64,000 nt of DNA from Cellulosimicrobium funkei (GTDB lineage Bacteria > Actinomycetota > Actinomycetes > Actinomycetales > Cellulomonadaceae). The notes below the pieces were generated by a model. It had not been told where the DNA came from, made no database searches, and was given only the letters and a program-made list of their open reading frames with translations. Shown in pieces: positions 33,978-42,833 of this stretch (positions are counted from its first letter, which is position 1; every line of letters begins with the position of its first letter). The position numbers and the translations under genes are program-made. The stretch is taken from NCBI RefSeq assembly GCF_001019615.1, contig NZ_JNBQ01000003.1, forward strand, positions 248,001-312,000. The letters are read 5' to 3'.

Positions 33978-36719
33978 TCACGCCTCACGCGTCGTGCGTG
34001 CGCCGTCCCGCCGGTCGAGCGTCGAGCGCGCCGCCGCGAGGCGCGCGATCGGGACGCGGTACGGCGAGCACGACACGTAGTCCAGGCCGATCTCGTCGAA
34101 CAGCGCGACGGACGCCGGGTCGCCCCCGTGCTCCCCGCACACGCCGGCGTGGAGACCCGGCCGGGCGCGGCGTCCGCGCTCGAGCCCGACGTGCACGAGC
34201 TCGCCGACCCCGTCCCGGTCGATCGTCGCGAACGGGTTCGTGCCAACCACTCCCGCCTCCAGGTAGGCGGTGAGGAACGACCCCTCGGCGTCGTCGCGCG
34301 AGATGCCGAGCGTCGTCTGCGTGAGGTCGTTCGTGCCGAACGAGAAGAACTCCGCGTGCTCGGCGATGCGGTCCGCGACGAGCGCCGCGCGCGGCAGCTC
34401 GATCATCGTCCCGACGGCGTACGGCAGCGGGGCGTCCACGCCACCGAGCTCCTCGGCCATGGTCGCGTCGACGACCTCGCGCATGCGCCGCAGCTCCTCG
34501 GAGAACCCGACGAGCGGCACCATGATCTCCACGCGCGGGTCGTGCCCGGCCGCGCGCACCGCGAGCGCCGCGCGCGCGATCGCCCGCACCTGCATCGCGG
34601 CGATCTGCGGGTGCAGCAGCGCGAGCCGCACGCCGCGCGTACCGAGCATGGGGTTCGCCTCGCTCAGCCGCCGCACCTGCGCGAGGAGGCGGCGCGCCCG
34701 GCCGAGCCGCGCCGTCGTCTCCCCGCCGCCGCCCGCGGCGGCCCAGCCCTCGAAGACGGCGTCCGTCCCGTGCAACGGAGCGCCGGCGTCGCCGACCTCG
34801 TCCTCGAGCCGCTGCACGAGGAGCGACTGCTCGACGAGGTCGGGCAGGAACTCGTGCAGCGGCGGGTCGAGCAGCCGGATCGTCACGGGCAGCCCGGACA
34901 TCGCGGCGAAGATCTCCTCGAAGTCCGCCTGCTGCATGGGCAGCAGGCGGTCGAGGGCTGCGGTGCGCGCCGCGTCGGTCTCGGCGAGGATCATCTCGCG
35001 CACGACGGGCAGCCGGTCGGGCGCCATGAACATGTGCTCGGTGCGGCACAGCCCGATGCCCTCGGCGCCGAGCTCGCGCGCCTTGGCCGCGTCCTCGCCC
35101 GTGTCGGCGTTGGCCCGGACGCCGAGGCGCCGCACGTCGTCGGCCCAGCCGAGCACGGCCCGGAAGTCGTCGGTGACCTGGGGCGGCACGAGCGGCAGCG
35201 CGCCCGCGTAGACGTCGCCGGTCGTGCCGTCGAGCGTGATCGTGTCGTCCTCGGTGAGCACGTGGTCCCCGACGTGGACGCGGCGCCCCTCGACGTCGAT
35301 CCGCAGCGCGCCGGCCCCCGCGACGCACGGCTTGCCCATGCCGCGCGCGACGACCGCGGCGTGCGACGTCATGCCGCCGTGCGCGGTGAGCACGCCCTGC
35401 GCGGCGATGACGCCGGCGATGTCGTCCGGGTTCGTCTCCCACCGCACGAGCACGACGGCCTCGCCGGCCTTGCCGCGCTCGGCCGCGGTCTCGGCGTCGA
35501 GCACCACGCGCCCGACGGCGGCGCCCGGCGACGCGTTGAGCCCGCGCGTGAGCGGGGTCGCGCCGTGGCCGGGGTCGAGCGCCGGGTGCAGGAGCTGGTC
35601 GAGCTGCGCCGGGTCCAGGCGTCGCAGGGCGGTGTCGCGGTCGATCACGCCCTCGTCGACGAGCTCGCGCGCGACGCGCAGCGCGGCCTGGGCGGTGCGC
35701 TTCCCGGTGCGGGTCTGGAGGAGGTAGAGCGCGCCGTCGTCCACCGTGAACTCGATGTCCTGCATGTCCCCGTAGTGCTGCTCGAGCCGGTCCATGGTCG
35801 CGCGCAGCTCGCGGAACGCGTCGGGCAGCACGGTCTCCATCTCCGCGAGGGGTCGTGGCGTGCGGATGCCCGCCACGACGTCCTCGCCCTGCGCGTCCAC
35901 GAGGAACTCGCCGTAGAGCTCTTTCGCGCCCGTCGCGGGGTTGCGCGTGAAGCACACCCCGGTCGCGGACGTCGCGCCCTTGTTGCCGAACACCATCTGC
36001 ATGACGTTCACGGCCGTGCCGAGGTCGTCGGGGATGTCGTTCGCCTTCCGGTACACGGCCGCGCGGGGGTTGCCCCACGACGCGAAGACCGCGTCGACCG
36101 ACCGCCGGAGCTGCTCGCGCGGGTCCGTCGGCAGGTCCTCGCCCGTGTGCTGCCGCGCGACGGCGCGGAACGTCGCGACGAGCCCGCGCAGGTCGTCCGC
36201 GTCCAGGTCCGTGTCCTGCGCGACGCCGCGGCGCGCCTTGAGCGCGTCGAGCTCGTCCGCGAACGCGTGGGCGGGCACGCCCTCGACCACCTCGCCGTAC
36301 ATCTGCACGAACCGCCGGTAGGAGTCCCAGGCGAAGCGCGCGTTCCCGGACTCGGCCGCGAGCCCCTCGACCGAGTCGTCCGAGATCCCGAGGTTGAGGA
36401 TCGTGTCCATCATCCCGGGCATGGAGAACACGGCGCCCGAGCGCACCGACACGAGCAGCGGGCGCTCGCGCGCGCCGAGCCGGCGTCCCGTGCGCTCCTC
36501 GAGCGCGTCGAGGTGCGCGACGACCTCGTCCCACAGCCCGTCCGGCCACGACCCGCCACGCTCCATGGCCGCGACGCACGCTGCCGTCGTCACGGTGAAG
36601 CCGTCGGGTACGGGCACGCCGATGCGGCGCATCTCCGCGACCCCCGCGCCCTTGCCACCCAGCAGGGCGCGCATGTCCGCGCGGCCCTCCGCGAGGTCGT
36701 AGACGTACCGGTCGCTCAT
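33978..36719 (-). CDS. ppdK: Pyruvate, phosphate dikinase
   Basis: A 913-residue enzyme that interconverts PEP and pyruvate with ATP/AMP and phosphate. The ATP-grasp nucleotide domain is at about 1-340 (GGKGAGVAEM; VSVRSGAVFSMPGMMDT). The phosphohistidine domain has His453 in HGGMTSHAAVVAR, with the threonine that the partner regulator phosphorylates two residues before it. The PEP domain is at about 530-890 (GLCRTEHMF; FGTNDLTQTTLG; HAGVCGEHGGDP). Full family length. Its ATG overlaps the PPSR stop by 4 bp. It lies beside the PTS genes, which both use PEP and make pyruvate. Confidence 0.95.
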   Translation of the reverse strand: MSDRYVYDLAEGRADMRALLGGKGAGVAEMRRIGVPVPDGFTVTTAACVAAMERGGSWPDGLWDEVVAHLDALEERTGRRLGARERPLLVSVRSGAVFSMPGMMDTILNLGISDDSVEGLAAESGNARFAWDSYRRFVQMYGEVVEGVPAHAFADELDALKARRGVAQDTDLDADDLRGLVATFRAVARQHTGEDLPTDPREQLRRSVDAVFASWGNPRAAVYRKANDIPDDLGTAVNVMQMVFGNKGATSATGVCFTRNPATGAKELYGEFLVDAQGEDVVAGIRTPRPLAEMETVLPDAFRELRATMDRLEQHYGDMQDIEFTVDDGALYLLQTRTGKRTAQAALRVARELVDEGVIDRDTALRRLDPAQLDQLLHPALDPGHGATPLTRGLNASPGAAVGRVVLDAETAAERGKAGEAVVLVRWETNPDDIAGVIAAQGVLTAHGGMTSHAAVVARGMGKPCVAGAGALRIDVEGRRVHVGDHVLTEDDTITLDGTTGDVYAGALPLVPPQVTDDFRAVLGWADDVRRLGVRANADTGEDAAKARELGAEGIGLCRTEHMFMAPDRLPVVREMILAETDAARTAALDRLLPMQQADFEEIFAAMSGLPVTIRLLDPPLHEFLPDLVEQSLLVQRLEDEVGDAGAPLHGTDAVFEGWAAAGGGGETTARLGRARRLLAQVRRLSEANPMLGTRGVRLALLHPQIAAMQVRAIARAALAVRAAGHDPRVEIMVPLVGFSEELRRMREVVDATMAEELGGVDAPLPYAVGTMIELPRAALVADRIAEHAEFFSFGTNDLTQTTLGISRDDAEGSFLTAYLEAGVVGTNPFATIDRDGVGELVHVGLERGRRARPGLHAGVCGEHGGDPASVALFDEIGLDYVSCSPYRVPIARLAAARSTLDRRDGARTTREA

Positions 36720-37696
36720 GGCTGCTCCTCGTGGTCGGCGGCGGTGGCCGCGCTGTCTCCTCCCCGGCGGCGGTCCGCCGGCGGGGTCTGCGGGGTCGCC
36801 CGGACGTGGTCGCCGCCCGGTGGCTGCGGCGCATCGTCGGGTGCGAGGGCGCGACGGCGCGCGGTGACGAGCTCGACGACGCGTCCCGCGGCCTCCTCGA
36901 GCGCGAGGGTCGTCGTGTCGAGGACCGGGCAGCCGAGGCGCCGCTGGAGCCGCGCGACCTCGTCGAGCTCGTCGTGGATCCGCGCGAGGTCGGCGTACCC
37001 GCCGAGGGCCGTGCCGCCCGCGCCACCGTGGCCCGCGGCGCCCATCGCGTGCACGCGGCGCTGCCGGATCTCGAGCAGGCGCTCGGGGTCGATCGTCAGG
37101 CCCACGACCTTCCAGCGTTCCGCCTCGAACAGCTCGCGCGGCGGTGCGACGCCCGGGACGAGGGGGATGTTCGCGGTGGGGTAGCCGAGATAGCCGAGGT
37201 ACATCGACAGCGGGGTCTTGCCCGTCCGCGACGCCCCGACGAGCACGACCTGCGCCTCGTCGAGACCGTCGGTCAGGTGGCCGTCGTCGTTCGCGACCGC
37301 GAACTCCATCGCGTGGATGCGGTCGAAGTAGTCCGCGGCGAGCCCGACCGGCTGCACGACGCGCGCCGGCTGCGCGCCCGTCCGCGCGGTGAACGCTTCG
37401 AGCGCGGGGGCCAGCAGGTCGGCGCACGGGACGTCGAGCGCCGCGCACGCGTCGAGCACGCGCGAGCGCAGCGCGTCGTCCACGACGGTGCAGAACACCA
37501 CGGCCGCGGCGGGGTCGGCTCGGAGCTGCGCGACGACGTCGTCCACGCCCTGCGGGCTGTGCAGCCGCGGGTGGCGCACGACCCGGACCGGCTGCCCGGG
37601 GAACTGCGCCTGCGTGGCGCGCGCGACGCGGGTCCCGGTGTCTCCCGTCGAGTCCGCGACCACGTGGATGTCGATGACGCGCGCCGTCGCCGCCAT
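36716..37696 (-). CDS. PPDK regulatory protein (bifunctional kinase/phosphorylase, DUF299)
   Basis: A 326-residue DUF299 protein. The P-loop GASRTGKT is at 154-161 and YLGYLGYPTANIPLVPG follows it. These enzymes inactivate the dikinase by ADP-dependent threonine phosphorylation next to the catalytic His, and reactivate it by phosphorolysis. The last about 40 residues are a low-complexity tail. It is coupled to ppdK (ATGA), which makes the partner assignment firm. Confidence 0.93.
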   Translation of the reverse strand: MAATARVIDIHVVADSTGDTGTRVARATQAQFPGQPVRVVRHPRLHSPQGVDDVVAQLRADPAAAVVFCTVVDDALRSRVLDACAALDVPCADLLAPALEAFTARTGAQPARVVQPVGLAADYFDRIHAMEFAVANDDGHLTDGLDEAQVVLVGASRTGKTPLSMYLGYLGYPTANIPLVPGVAPPRELFEAERWKVVGLTIDPERLLEIRQRRVHAMGAAGHGGAGGTALGGYADLARIHDELDEVARLQRRLGCPVLDTTTLALEEAAGRVVELVTARRRALAPDDAPQPPGGDHVRATPQTPPADRRRGGDSAATAADHEEQP

Positions 37697-37783
37697 GGCC
37701 CCAGGCTAGGGCGGACCACCGGTTCTCCCCAGCCGAGCGCCCGCTGGGTGTGGGGCACAGCCGACGGGTCTAGGGTGACCGGC

Positions 37784-38761
37784 ATGTCCGACGCGACGAC
37801 GCCGAGCGCGGCGTCCCCCGAGGCGTCCCCGGTCCCCGGGGAGGCGCAGCGCATCCACGTCACGCTCTCGACGGCCAGCGTCTACCCGCGCAAGGCCCCG
37901 TACGCCTTCGAGGCGGCGGCCGACCTCGGGTACGACGGCGTCGAGGTCATGGTGTGGTCCGACGAGACGACCCAGGACGCCGCGACGCTCCGGCGGCTCG
38001 CCGCCGAGCACGACGTCCCGATCCGCAGCGTCCACGCGCCCACGCTCCTGGTGAGCCAGCGCGTGTGGGGGCGTGCGCCCGGGCCCAAGCTCCGGCGCAC
38101 GGTCGAGCTCGCGCAGGAGGTCGGGGCGAGCACCGTGGTCGTGCACCCGCCGTTCCGGTGGCAGTACCGGTACGCGCGCGAGTTCGAGGACCTCGTCGGC
38201 GAGCTCGACGAGACCGAGGGCGTGACCATCGCGGTCGAGAACATGTACCCCTGGCGCAGCCGCAAGCGCGAGATGCAGGCCTACCTGCCCGGCTGGGACC
38301 CCTCCGAGCACGGGTACGAGCACGTGACGCTCGACCTGTCGCACGCCGCCGTCGCGCAGCAGGACGCGCTCGCGCTGCTCGACGTGTTCGACGGGCGCCT
38401 GGCGCACGTGCACCTCGCCGACGGGTCGTCGTCGATCACGGACGAGCACCTCGTCCCGGGGCGCGGCGACCAGCCGTGCGACAAGGTGCTCGCCGAGCTC
38501 GTGCAGCGCGGGTGGTCCGGCGACGTGGTCGTCGAGATCTCGACCCGCCGTGCCCGGACCGCGGCCGAGCGCCGCGAGGACCTCGCGGCGTCCCTGTTCT
38601 TCGCGCGCACCTACCTCACGCCCGGGCCGCACCCGGGCTACGCGCCGCCGCCCGGGCACGCGCACCGCCACGCCGACGCCTGGGGCGAGGAGGACGCACG
38701 GGACGGCGCGGCGGACGCGGGCACGGACGACGACGTCGCGAAGGCTGCCGGGAAGGCCTGA
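37784..38761 (+). CDS. Sugar phosphate isomerase/epimerase family TIM-barrel protein
   Basis: A 325-residue AP-endonuclease-2/xylose-isomerase-like barrel. The core is at about 22-275: VTLSTASVYPRKAPYAFEAAADLGYDG is the first strand-helix unit, and metal-ligand candidates lie in IAVENMYP, LDLSHAAV, VHLADG and VEIST. The C-terminal 40 residues (GHAHRHADAWGEE and on) are charged and His-rich. The substrate is not known. It is divergent from the DUF299 gene with 87 bp between them, and its stop is 10 bp from the convergent gene. Confidence 0.85.
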   Translation: MSDATTPSAASPEASPVPGEAQRIHVTLSTASVYPRKAPYAFEAAADLGYDGVEVMVWSDETTQDAATLRRLAAEHDVPIRSVHAPTLLVSQRVWGRAPGPKLRRTVELAQEVGASTVVVHPPFRWQYRYAREFEDLVGELDETEGVTIAVENMYPWRSRKREMQAYLPGWDPSEHGYEHVTLDLSHAAVAQQDALALLDVFDGRLAHVHLADGSSSITDEHLVPGRGDQPCDKVLAELVQRGWSGDVVVEISTRRARTAAERREDLAASLFFARTYLTPGPHPGYAPPPGHAHRHADAWGEEDARDGAADAGTDDDVAKAAGKA

Positions 38762-38771
38762 CGCCGCCGGG

Positions 38772-40130
38772 TCAGAACTGCAACGACCCGAGGACCCCGC
38801 GCAGCGTCTCGAGCCCTGCCTCGTCGCCGGGGAGCGTGATCGAGACCAGGACGTCCGGACCGCCGTCCTCGCCGTGGAGCTGGACGTCCGCGCTCAGGGC
38901 GGGGACGGTGTCTACCGCCCAGTGCGGGCCCTGGCTCGTCAGCACCTGGGCGAAGTCGGCTCCCGGGACGACGATCGTCTGCGGGTGGAACTGGTCCGCG
39001 GCGGTGCTGAACGAGCTCGTGCCCCTCCCGCCGACCTGGACGAACATGTTCCAGCGCACGTCGGACGGCGCGCCGTCGACCGGCGGGCCGGACCACTCGA
39101 CCCCCGGTCCGAAGTTGCCCTCGACGTCGCGGGACGTCCACCCCGGCGGGACGGCGTAGCCGAGGTCCTCGGTCGAGACAGGCTGCCACCCCGCGGGGAC
39201 ACCGGGGACGACGATCCCGACCTCGGGATACGTGTACGTCGGGCTGAACCACTCCGGCGCTCCGTCGGGCTCGAACCACAGGTTGCCCAGGAAGGCACGT
39301 GCCAGCTCGTCGCCCACCTCGTCGTCGGTGAACTCGAGGACGACCGTCCAACCCGTGCCCGTGCCCCCGTGGCGGACGTGCGCCTCCCAGCGGGCGAGAC
39401 CCGGGTCGTCGGACGGGCCACGCGTCACCGCGACGAAGTCCGCGCCGGGGATCTCGACCGTCCAGGCCCCGGAGTCCCTGGCCGGGGCGGTCCACGACGC
39501 GGCGCCGGGGTCGACGTCGATCGTCAGGACGGCGCCGGAATCGTTCATGGGCGGCGGGACCGCGTCCGCGGGAGTGTCCGACCCCGGCGCGTTCCAGCCC
39601 GCCGGGGACATCCAGGTCACCGACGCCGGCTCGCCGAACGCCTCGCCGTCGACCTCCCACCCCCCGGGCGGCAGCGTGTACGTGAGACCGCCCTGCATCG
39701 TGTAGTCCGAGTGGTGCGTCTCGGCGATGCCGTGCTCGACGCCCGGCAGCTCCGGGAGCTCGCCGTCGCCCACCGGCAGGTAGCGCAGGGGCTGCTCGGG
39801 CTGCTCCGTCGTCGGGTCGGGAACCGGGTCCGCCGTCGGCTCCACCGGGGCGGGCGCGGCTGACTGCGCCGGCGGCACGGTGAGGGCGAGGTCGGACCCG
39901 CGGGGCAGCATCCCGGGCAACAACGCCACGGCGGCGGCCAGGACGCCGACGACCGCGGTCGACCCGCCCGCCGCGAGGGCCGTCCGGCGGACGCGCACGC
40001 GCCGCACCGCTCGGTGCGCGAGGGCGTCGGGGTCCAGCGTCGCCGGCACCTCGACCGCATCCTGTGCCGCGCGCACGCGGGCGACGACCTCGGTCTCCTC
40101 GACCGCCACGGGCTCGGGCGTCGCGCTCAT
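38772..40130 (-). CDS. Membrane-anchored protein with a duplicated extracytoplasmic domain, partner of ECF sigma factor
   Basis: A 452-residue protein. The cytosolic N-terminus (1-49) is charged and has no zinc motif. A membrane segment is at about 52-72, then a Pro-rich linker. The external part has two related halves, each with a PGADF strand (IPGADFVAV and VPGADFAQV) and each ending in LGNLWF or LGSLQF. It overlaps the ECF sigma factor gene by 4 bp. This context suggests an anti-sigma-like role for the N-terminus, though no known anti-sigma domain is visible. Confidence 0.7.
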   Translation of the reverse strand: MSATPEPVAVEETEVVARVRAAQDAVEVPATLDPDALAHRAVRRVRVRRTALAAGGSTAVVGVLAAAVALLPGMLPRGSDLALTVPPAQSAAPAPVEPTADPVPDPTTEQPEQPLRYLPVGDGELPELPGVEHGIAETHHSDYTMQGGLTYTLPPGGWEVDGEAFGEPASVTWMSPAGWNAPGSDTPADAVPPPMNDSGAVLTIDVDPGAASWTAPARDSGAWTVEIPGADFVAVTRGPSDDPGLARWEAHVRHGGTGTGWTVVLEFTDDEVGDELARAFLGNLWFEPDGAPEWFSPTYTYPEVGIVVPGVPAGWQPVSTEDLGYAVPPGWTSRDVEGNFGPGVEWSGPPVDGAPSDVRWNMFVQVGGRGTSSFSTAADQFHPQTIVVPGADFAQVLTSQGPHWAVDTVPALSADVQLHGEDGGPDVLVSITLPGDEAGLETLRGVLGSLQF

Positions 40131-40696
40131 CGCTGTCTCTCCGTTCCGTTCTCGGGGGTCACGAGGGTGCGCAGGCGGGCCAGTGCTCGGGACCCGGTGG
40201 ACTTGACCGTGCCGACGGCGATGCCGAGCTCCGCGGCGGTCTCGGCCTCCGACCGGTCGAGCACGTAGCGCAGCAGGACGACCCGCCGCTGCTTGACCGG
40301 TAGGGCGAGCAGGGCGCGCACGATCCGGTCGCGGTCCTCGACCCCGGGCGGGTCGGTCGTGGAGCGACGCTCGAGGCCCGCCAGGGTCTCGTGCTCCACG
40401 GAGACCTCCCGTCTCGTCCGCCGCCAGGTGTCGATACGGGCCGTGGCGACGACGCGCCGCGCGTAGGCGAACGGCTCGCCGTCGCCGACCCGTGACCACG
40501 CGCGGAACGTCCGCTCGAGCGCGAGCTGGACGAGGTCGTGCGCGCGGTGCGCGTCGCCGCACAGCAGGTACGCGAAGCGGTAGAGGTCCGCGGAGCTCGC
40601 CCGCGCGAACTCGGTGAAGCGCTCCTCCGCGGTCTGGCCCACGCGCACGACCCGCACGTGGGGCGCGTCCGCCCGGTCGATCGCGACGTCGGTCAT
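40127..40696 (-). CDS. ECF sigma factor (SigE/SigK-like)
   Basis: A 189-residue sigma factor from the ATG at 40696 (MTDVAID). Region 2 is at about 25-85 (ADLYRFAYLLCGDAHRAHDLVQLALERTFRAW). This motif is split by family norms as in the SigE group of Streptomyces relatives, and region 4 is at about 125-180 (LPVKQRRVVLLRYVLDRSEAETAAELG). An in-frame ATG at 40786 is also possible. It is co-translated with the membrane protein downstream (ATGA). Confidence 0.87.
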   Translation of the reverse strand: MTDVAIDRADAPHVRVVRVGQTAEERFTEFARASSADLYRFAYLLCGDAHRAHDLVQLALERTFRAWSRVGDGEPFAYARRVVATARIDTWRRTRREVSVEHETLAGLERRSTTDPPGVEDRDRIVRALLALPVKQRRVVLLRYVLDRSEAETAAELGIAVGTVKSTGSRALARLRTLVTPENGTERQR

Positions 40697-40888
40697 GCCC
40701 GACAGCCCCCCTGCTGCGGTCGGCGCTCCGGCCGACGTCGGTTCCTCACGAGTGCTAGACGCAGCGGAGGGCGGCAGGGGTTCCATGTTTCTTCCCGGGT
40801 CCGGAGGGATCGCTCAGGATCCCACGGACGGCCTTTCTCACCGTCAGTCGGCCGCGGGCGTGGCAGCGCTGACGTAGGCTCGGCGATC

Positions 40889-42208
40889 GTGGCTCGCGTC
40901 AACGGTCTCCTCGCCGACACGACGCCGCTGCGTACCTCCCCGCCGTTCCGCCGGCTGTGGTGGGGCCTGGGGATCTCGAACCTCGGCTCGCAGCTCACCG
41001 TCGTCGCCGTCGGCCTCCAGGTGTACGCGCTCACCGGCTCGTCCCTCGCGGTCGGCGTGCTCGGGTTGTGCGCCCTCGTGCCCCTCGTCGTGCTCGGGCT
41101 CTACGGCGGCGCCCTCGTCGACGCGTACGACCGCCGCAAGGTCGCGCTCGCGGCGTCGACCGCCCTGTGGGTCGTCACCGCGCTCATCGCGGCCCAGGCG
41201 TGGCTGCACCTGAACTCGGTCGGCGTGCTCTACGCGCTCGTCGCCGCGCAGTCCGCGGCGTTCGCCATCAACAACCCGGCACGGTCGGCGATCATCCCGC
41301 GACTCGTCGAGCCCCGGCTCCTGCCCGCGGCGAACGCGCTCCAGACGATCGCGTGGAACGTCGCGCTCACCGTCGGCCCGCTGGGCGGCGCGTTCCTCGT
41401 CGCGCTGTGGGGCTACCAGGTCGCGTACACGATCGACGCCGTGCTCTTCACCGCCGCGCTGTGGGCGGTGTGGCGGCTCCCGGACATCCCGCCCCTCGGC
41501 ACCGACCACACCCCGCAGGCCGCGCCCGCGGGGCGGCGACGCCGGGTCGTCGGCTGGCGGTCCGTCGTCGACGGCCTGCGGTACCTGGCGACGCAGCCCA
41601 ACGTCCGCACGACCTTCCTCGTCGACCTCGCCGCGATGGTGCTCGCGTCGCCGCGCGTGCTGCTGCCCGCTGCGGGCGTCGTGTTCCTCGGGGGCGGGGA
41701 GGCGACCACGGGCGTCCTCACCGCGGCGTTCGCGATCGGCGCCGTGCTCGCGGGCGTGTTCTCCGGCGGGCTGTCCCGCGTGCGCTGGCAGGGCCGCGTC
41801 ATCGTCTGGGCGGTCACGGCGTACGGGCTGTCGATCGTGCTGTTCGGCCTCGTGCTCGTCGGGGTAGGGGCGACCTCCCCGACGACCGTCCTCGTGGGCG
41901 GGGTCGTCGCGGCGAGCGTCGCGCTGGCGCTCGCGGGCGCGTCCGACGCCGTGAGCGCCGTCTTCCGGCAGACCATCCTCCAGACCGCGACCCCCGACGA
42001 CATGCGGGGCAGGCTCCAGGGCGTGTTCATCGTCGTCGTCGCGGGCGGGCCGCGGCTGGGCGAGCTCGTCCTCGGGGCACAGGCGACGTGGGTCGGCGAG
42101 GCGTGGGCCGCCGTCGCCGGGGGCGCGGCGTGCGTCGTCGTGCTGTGGCTCGTCCTGCGGTCGCAACGGAAGTTCTGGCGCTACGACGCCCTGCACCCCG
42201 AGCCCTGA
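40889..42208 (+). CDS. MFS transporter (enterobactin-exporter-like)
   Basis: A 439-residue 12-helix transporter. The motif-A-like loop GGALVDAYDRRKVAL is between helices 2 and 3, and LSRVRWQGRVIVWA is its counterpart in the second half. The N-terminus LADTTPLRTSPPFRRLWWG matches the EntS/major-facilitator-3 type of exporters. The GTG at 40889 is chosen because the sequence before it lacks coding character. Its stop is 9 bp from the convergent HxlR gene. Confidence 0.88.
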   Translation: MARVNGLLADTTPLRTSPPFRRLWWGLGISNLGSQLTVVAVGLQVYALTGSSLAVGVLGLCALVPLVVLGLYGGALVDAYDRRKVALAASTALWVVTALIAAQAWLHLNSVGVLYALVAAQSAAFAINNPARSAIIPRLVEPRLLPAANALQTIAWNVALTVGPLGGAFLVALWGYQVAYTIDAVLFTAALWAVWRLPDIPPLGTDHTPQAAPAGRRRRVVGWRSVVDGLRYLATQPNVRTTFLVDLAAMVLASPRVLLPAAGVVFLGGGEATTGVLTAAFAIGAVLAGVFSGGLSRVRWQGRVIVWAVTAYGLSIVLFGLVLVGVGATSPTTVLVGGVVAASVALALAGASDAVSAVFRQTILQTATPDDMRGRLQGVFIVVVAGGPRLGELVLGAQATWVGEAWAAVAGGAACVVVLWLVLRSQRKFWRYDALHPEP

Positions 42209-42221
42209 GCGAGGGGCTCAG
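42205..42221. terminator. Short hairpin overlapping both stop codons
   Basis: CTGAGC-GAGGG-GCTCAG lies between the convergent MFS and HxlR genes. The arms include the stop codons of both (TGA on each strand). Six-base-pair stem, 5-nt loop. Confidence 0.5.
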
Positions 42222-42646
42222 CCGACGCGTGCGGCGCCGATCCGCTCGATGCGGTCACGACCCCAGTCCCCGAGGGACTCGAGCGCCGCGTTGAGCGCGC
42301 TGCCGTGCTCGGTGAGGGAGTACTCGACGCGCGGCGGCACCTCCGGGAACACCTCGCGCACGAGCAGGCCGTCCGCCTCCATCTCGCGGAGCTGCTGCGC
42401 GAGCACCTTGTCGCTCACCCCGGGCAGGCCGCGCTTGAGCTCGGCGTACCGGCGCACGCCGTGGTCCTCGAGCTCCCAGAGGATGAGCGACTTCCACTTG
42501 CCGCTCACGACGTCCATCGCGGCGTCGAGCCCGCACACGTAGGGGCCTCGTCGCGCAGTGCTCGTCGAGGTGCTCGTCGAGGTGCCCGTCGAGGTGCCGC
42601 CGGGCGTCGCCGCGCCGGGGGAGGTGCGCACCGCCGTCGTCGTCAT
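42218..42646 (-). CDS. HxlR family regulator
   Basis: A 142-residue regulator. The winged helix of the HxlR family runs from about 37 to 130 (CGLDAAMDVVSGKWKSLILWEL, written in the protein as one run; key parts GKWKSLILW, RYAELKRGLPGVSDKVL and PPRVEYSLTEHG). The first 32 residues are low complexity (GTSTGTSTSTSTSTA), coded by a 12-bp tandem repeat at 42558-42593. It is divergent from two dehydrogenase genes that it probably controls. Confidence 0.9.
   Translation of the reverse strand: MTTTAVRTSPGAATPGGTSTGTSTSTSTSTARRGPYVCGLDAAMDVVSGKWKSLILWELEDHGVRRYAELKRGLPGVSDKVLAQQLREMEADGLLVREVFPEVPPRVEYSLTEHGSALNAALESLGDWGRDRIERIGAARVG
42558..42593. repeat. 12-bp tandem repeat (3 copies) in HxlR gene
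   Basis: GTGCTCGTCGAG twice, then GTGCCCGTCGAG. The unit length keeps the frame, so changes in copy number would add or remove four residues of the Ser/Thr/Gly N-terminus. Confidence 0.8.
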
Positions 42647-42703
42647 CGTTCGCTCCTTCGTCGCAGACCGATCTCCGTGCGGGGCGGTGCCCTGACCTGC
42701 ACG

Positions 42704-42719
42704 CTCACCCTGAGGTGAG
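42704..42719. promoter_or_regulatory. Palindrome CTCACC-CTGA-GGTGAG between HxlR and dehydrogenase genes
   Basis: Perfect 6-bp arms in the 187 bp divergent region. A plausible HxlR operator. Confidence 0.5.
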
Positions 42720-42833
42720 AACCCCACCTCGAAGTGCGTTCTTCCCGGGCGACCGTACGCCGGGGAGGGTGGACGGCGAGGGCGCGCCGCGCGGTCGGCC
42801 CGCCCGAGCAACGCCACCCGACCCGGAGGAACG

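Noticed and set aside
33915-37184. Very long open frame on the plus strand opposite pyruvate phosphate dikinase
   Set aside because: It is antisense to a clear, full-length ppdK, and its translation is arginine- and histidine-rich with no domain. It is a by-product of high G+C at third codon positions.
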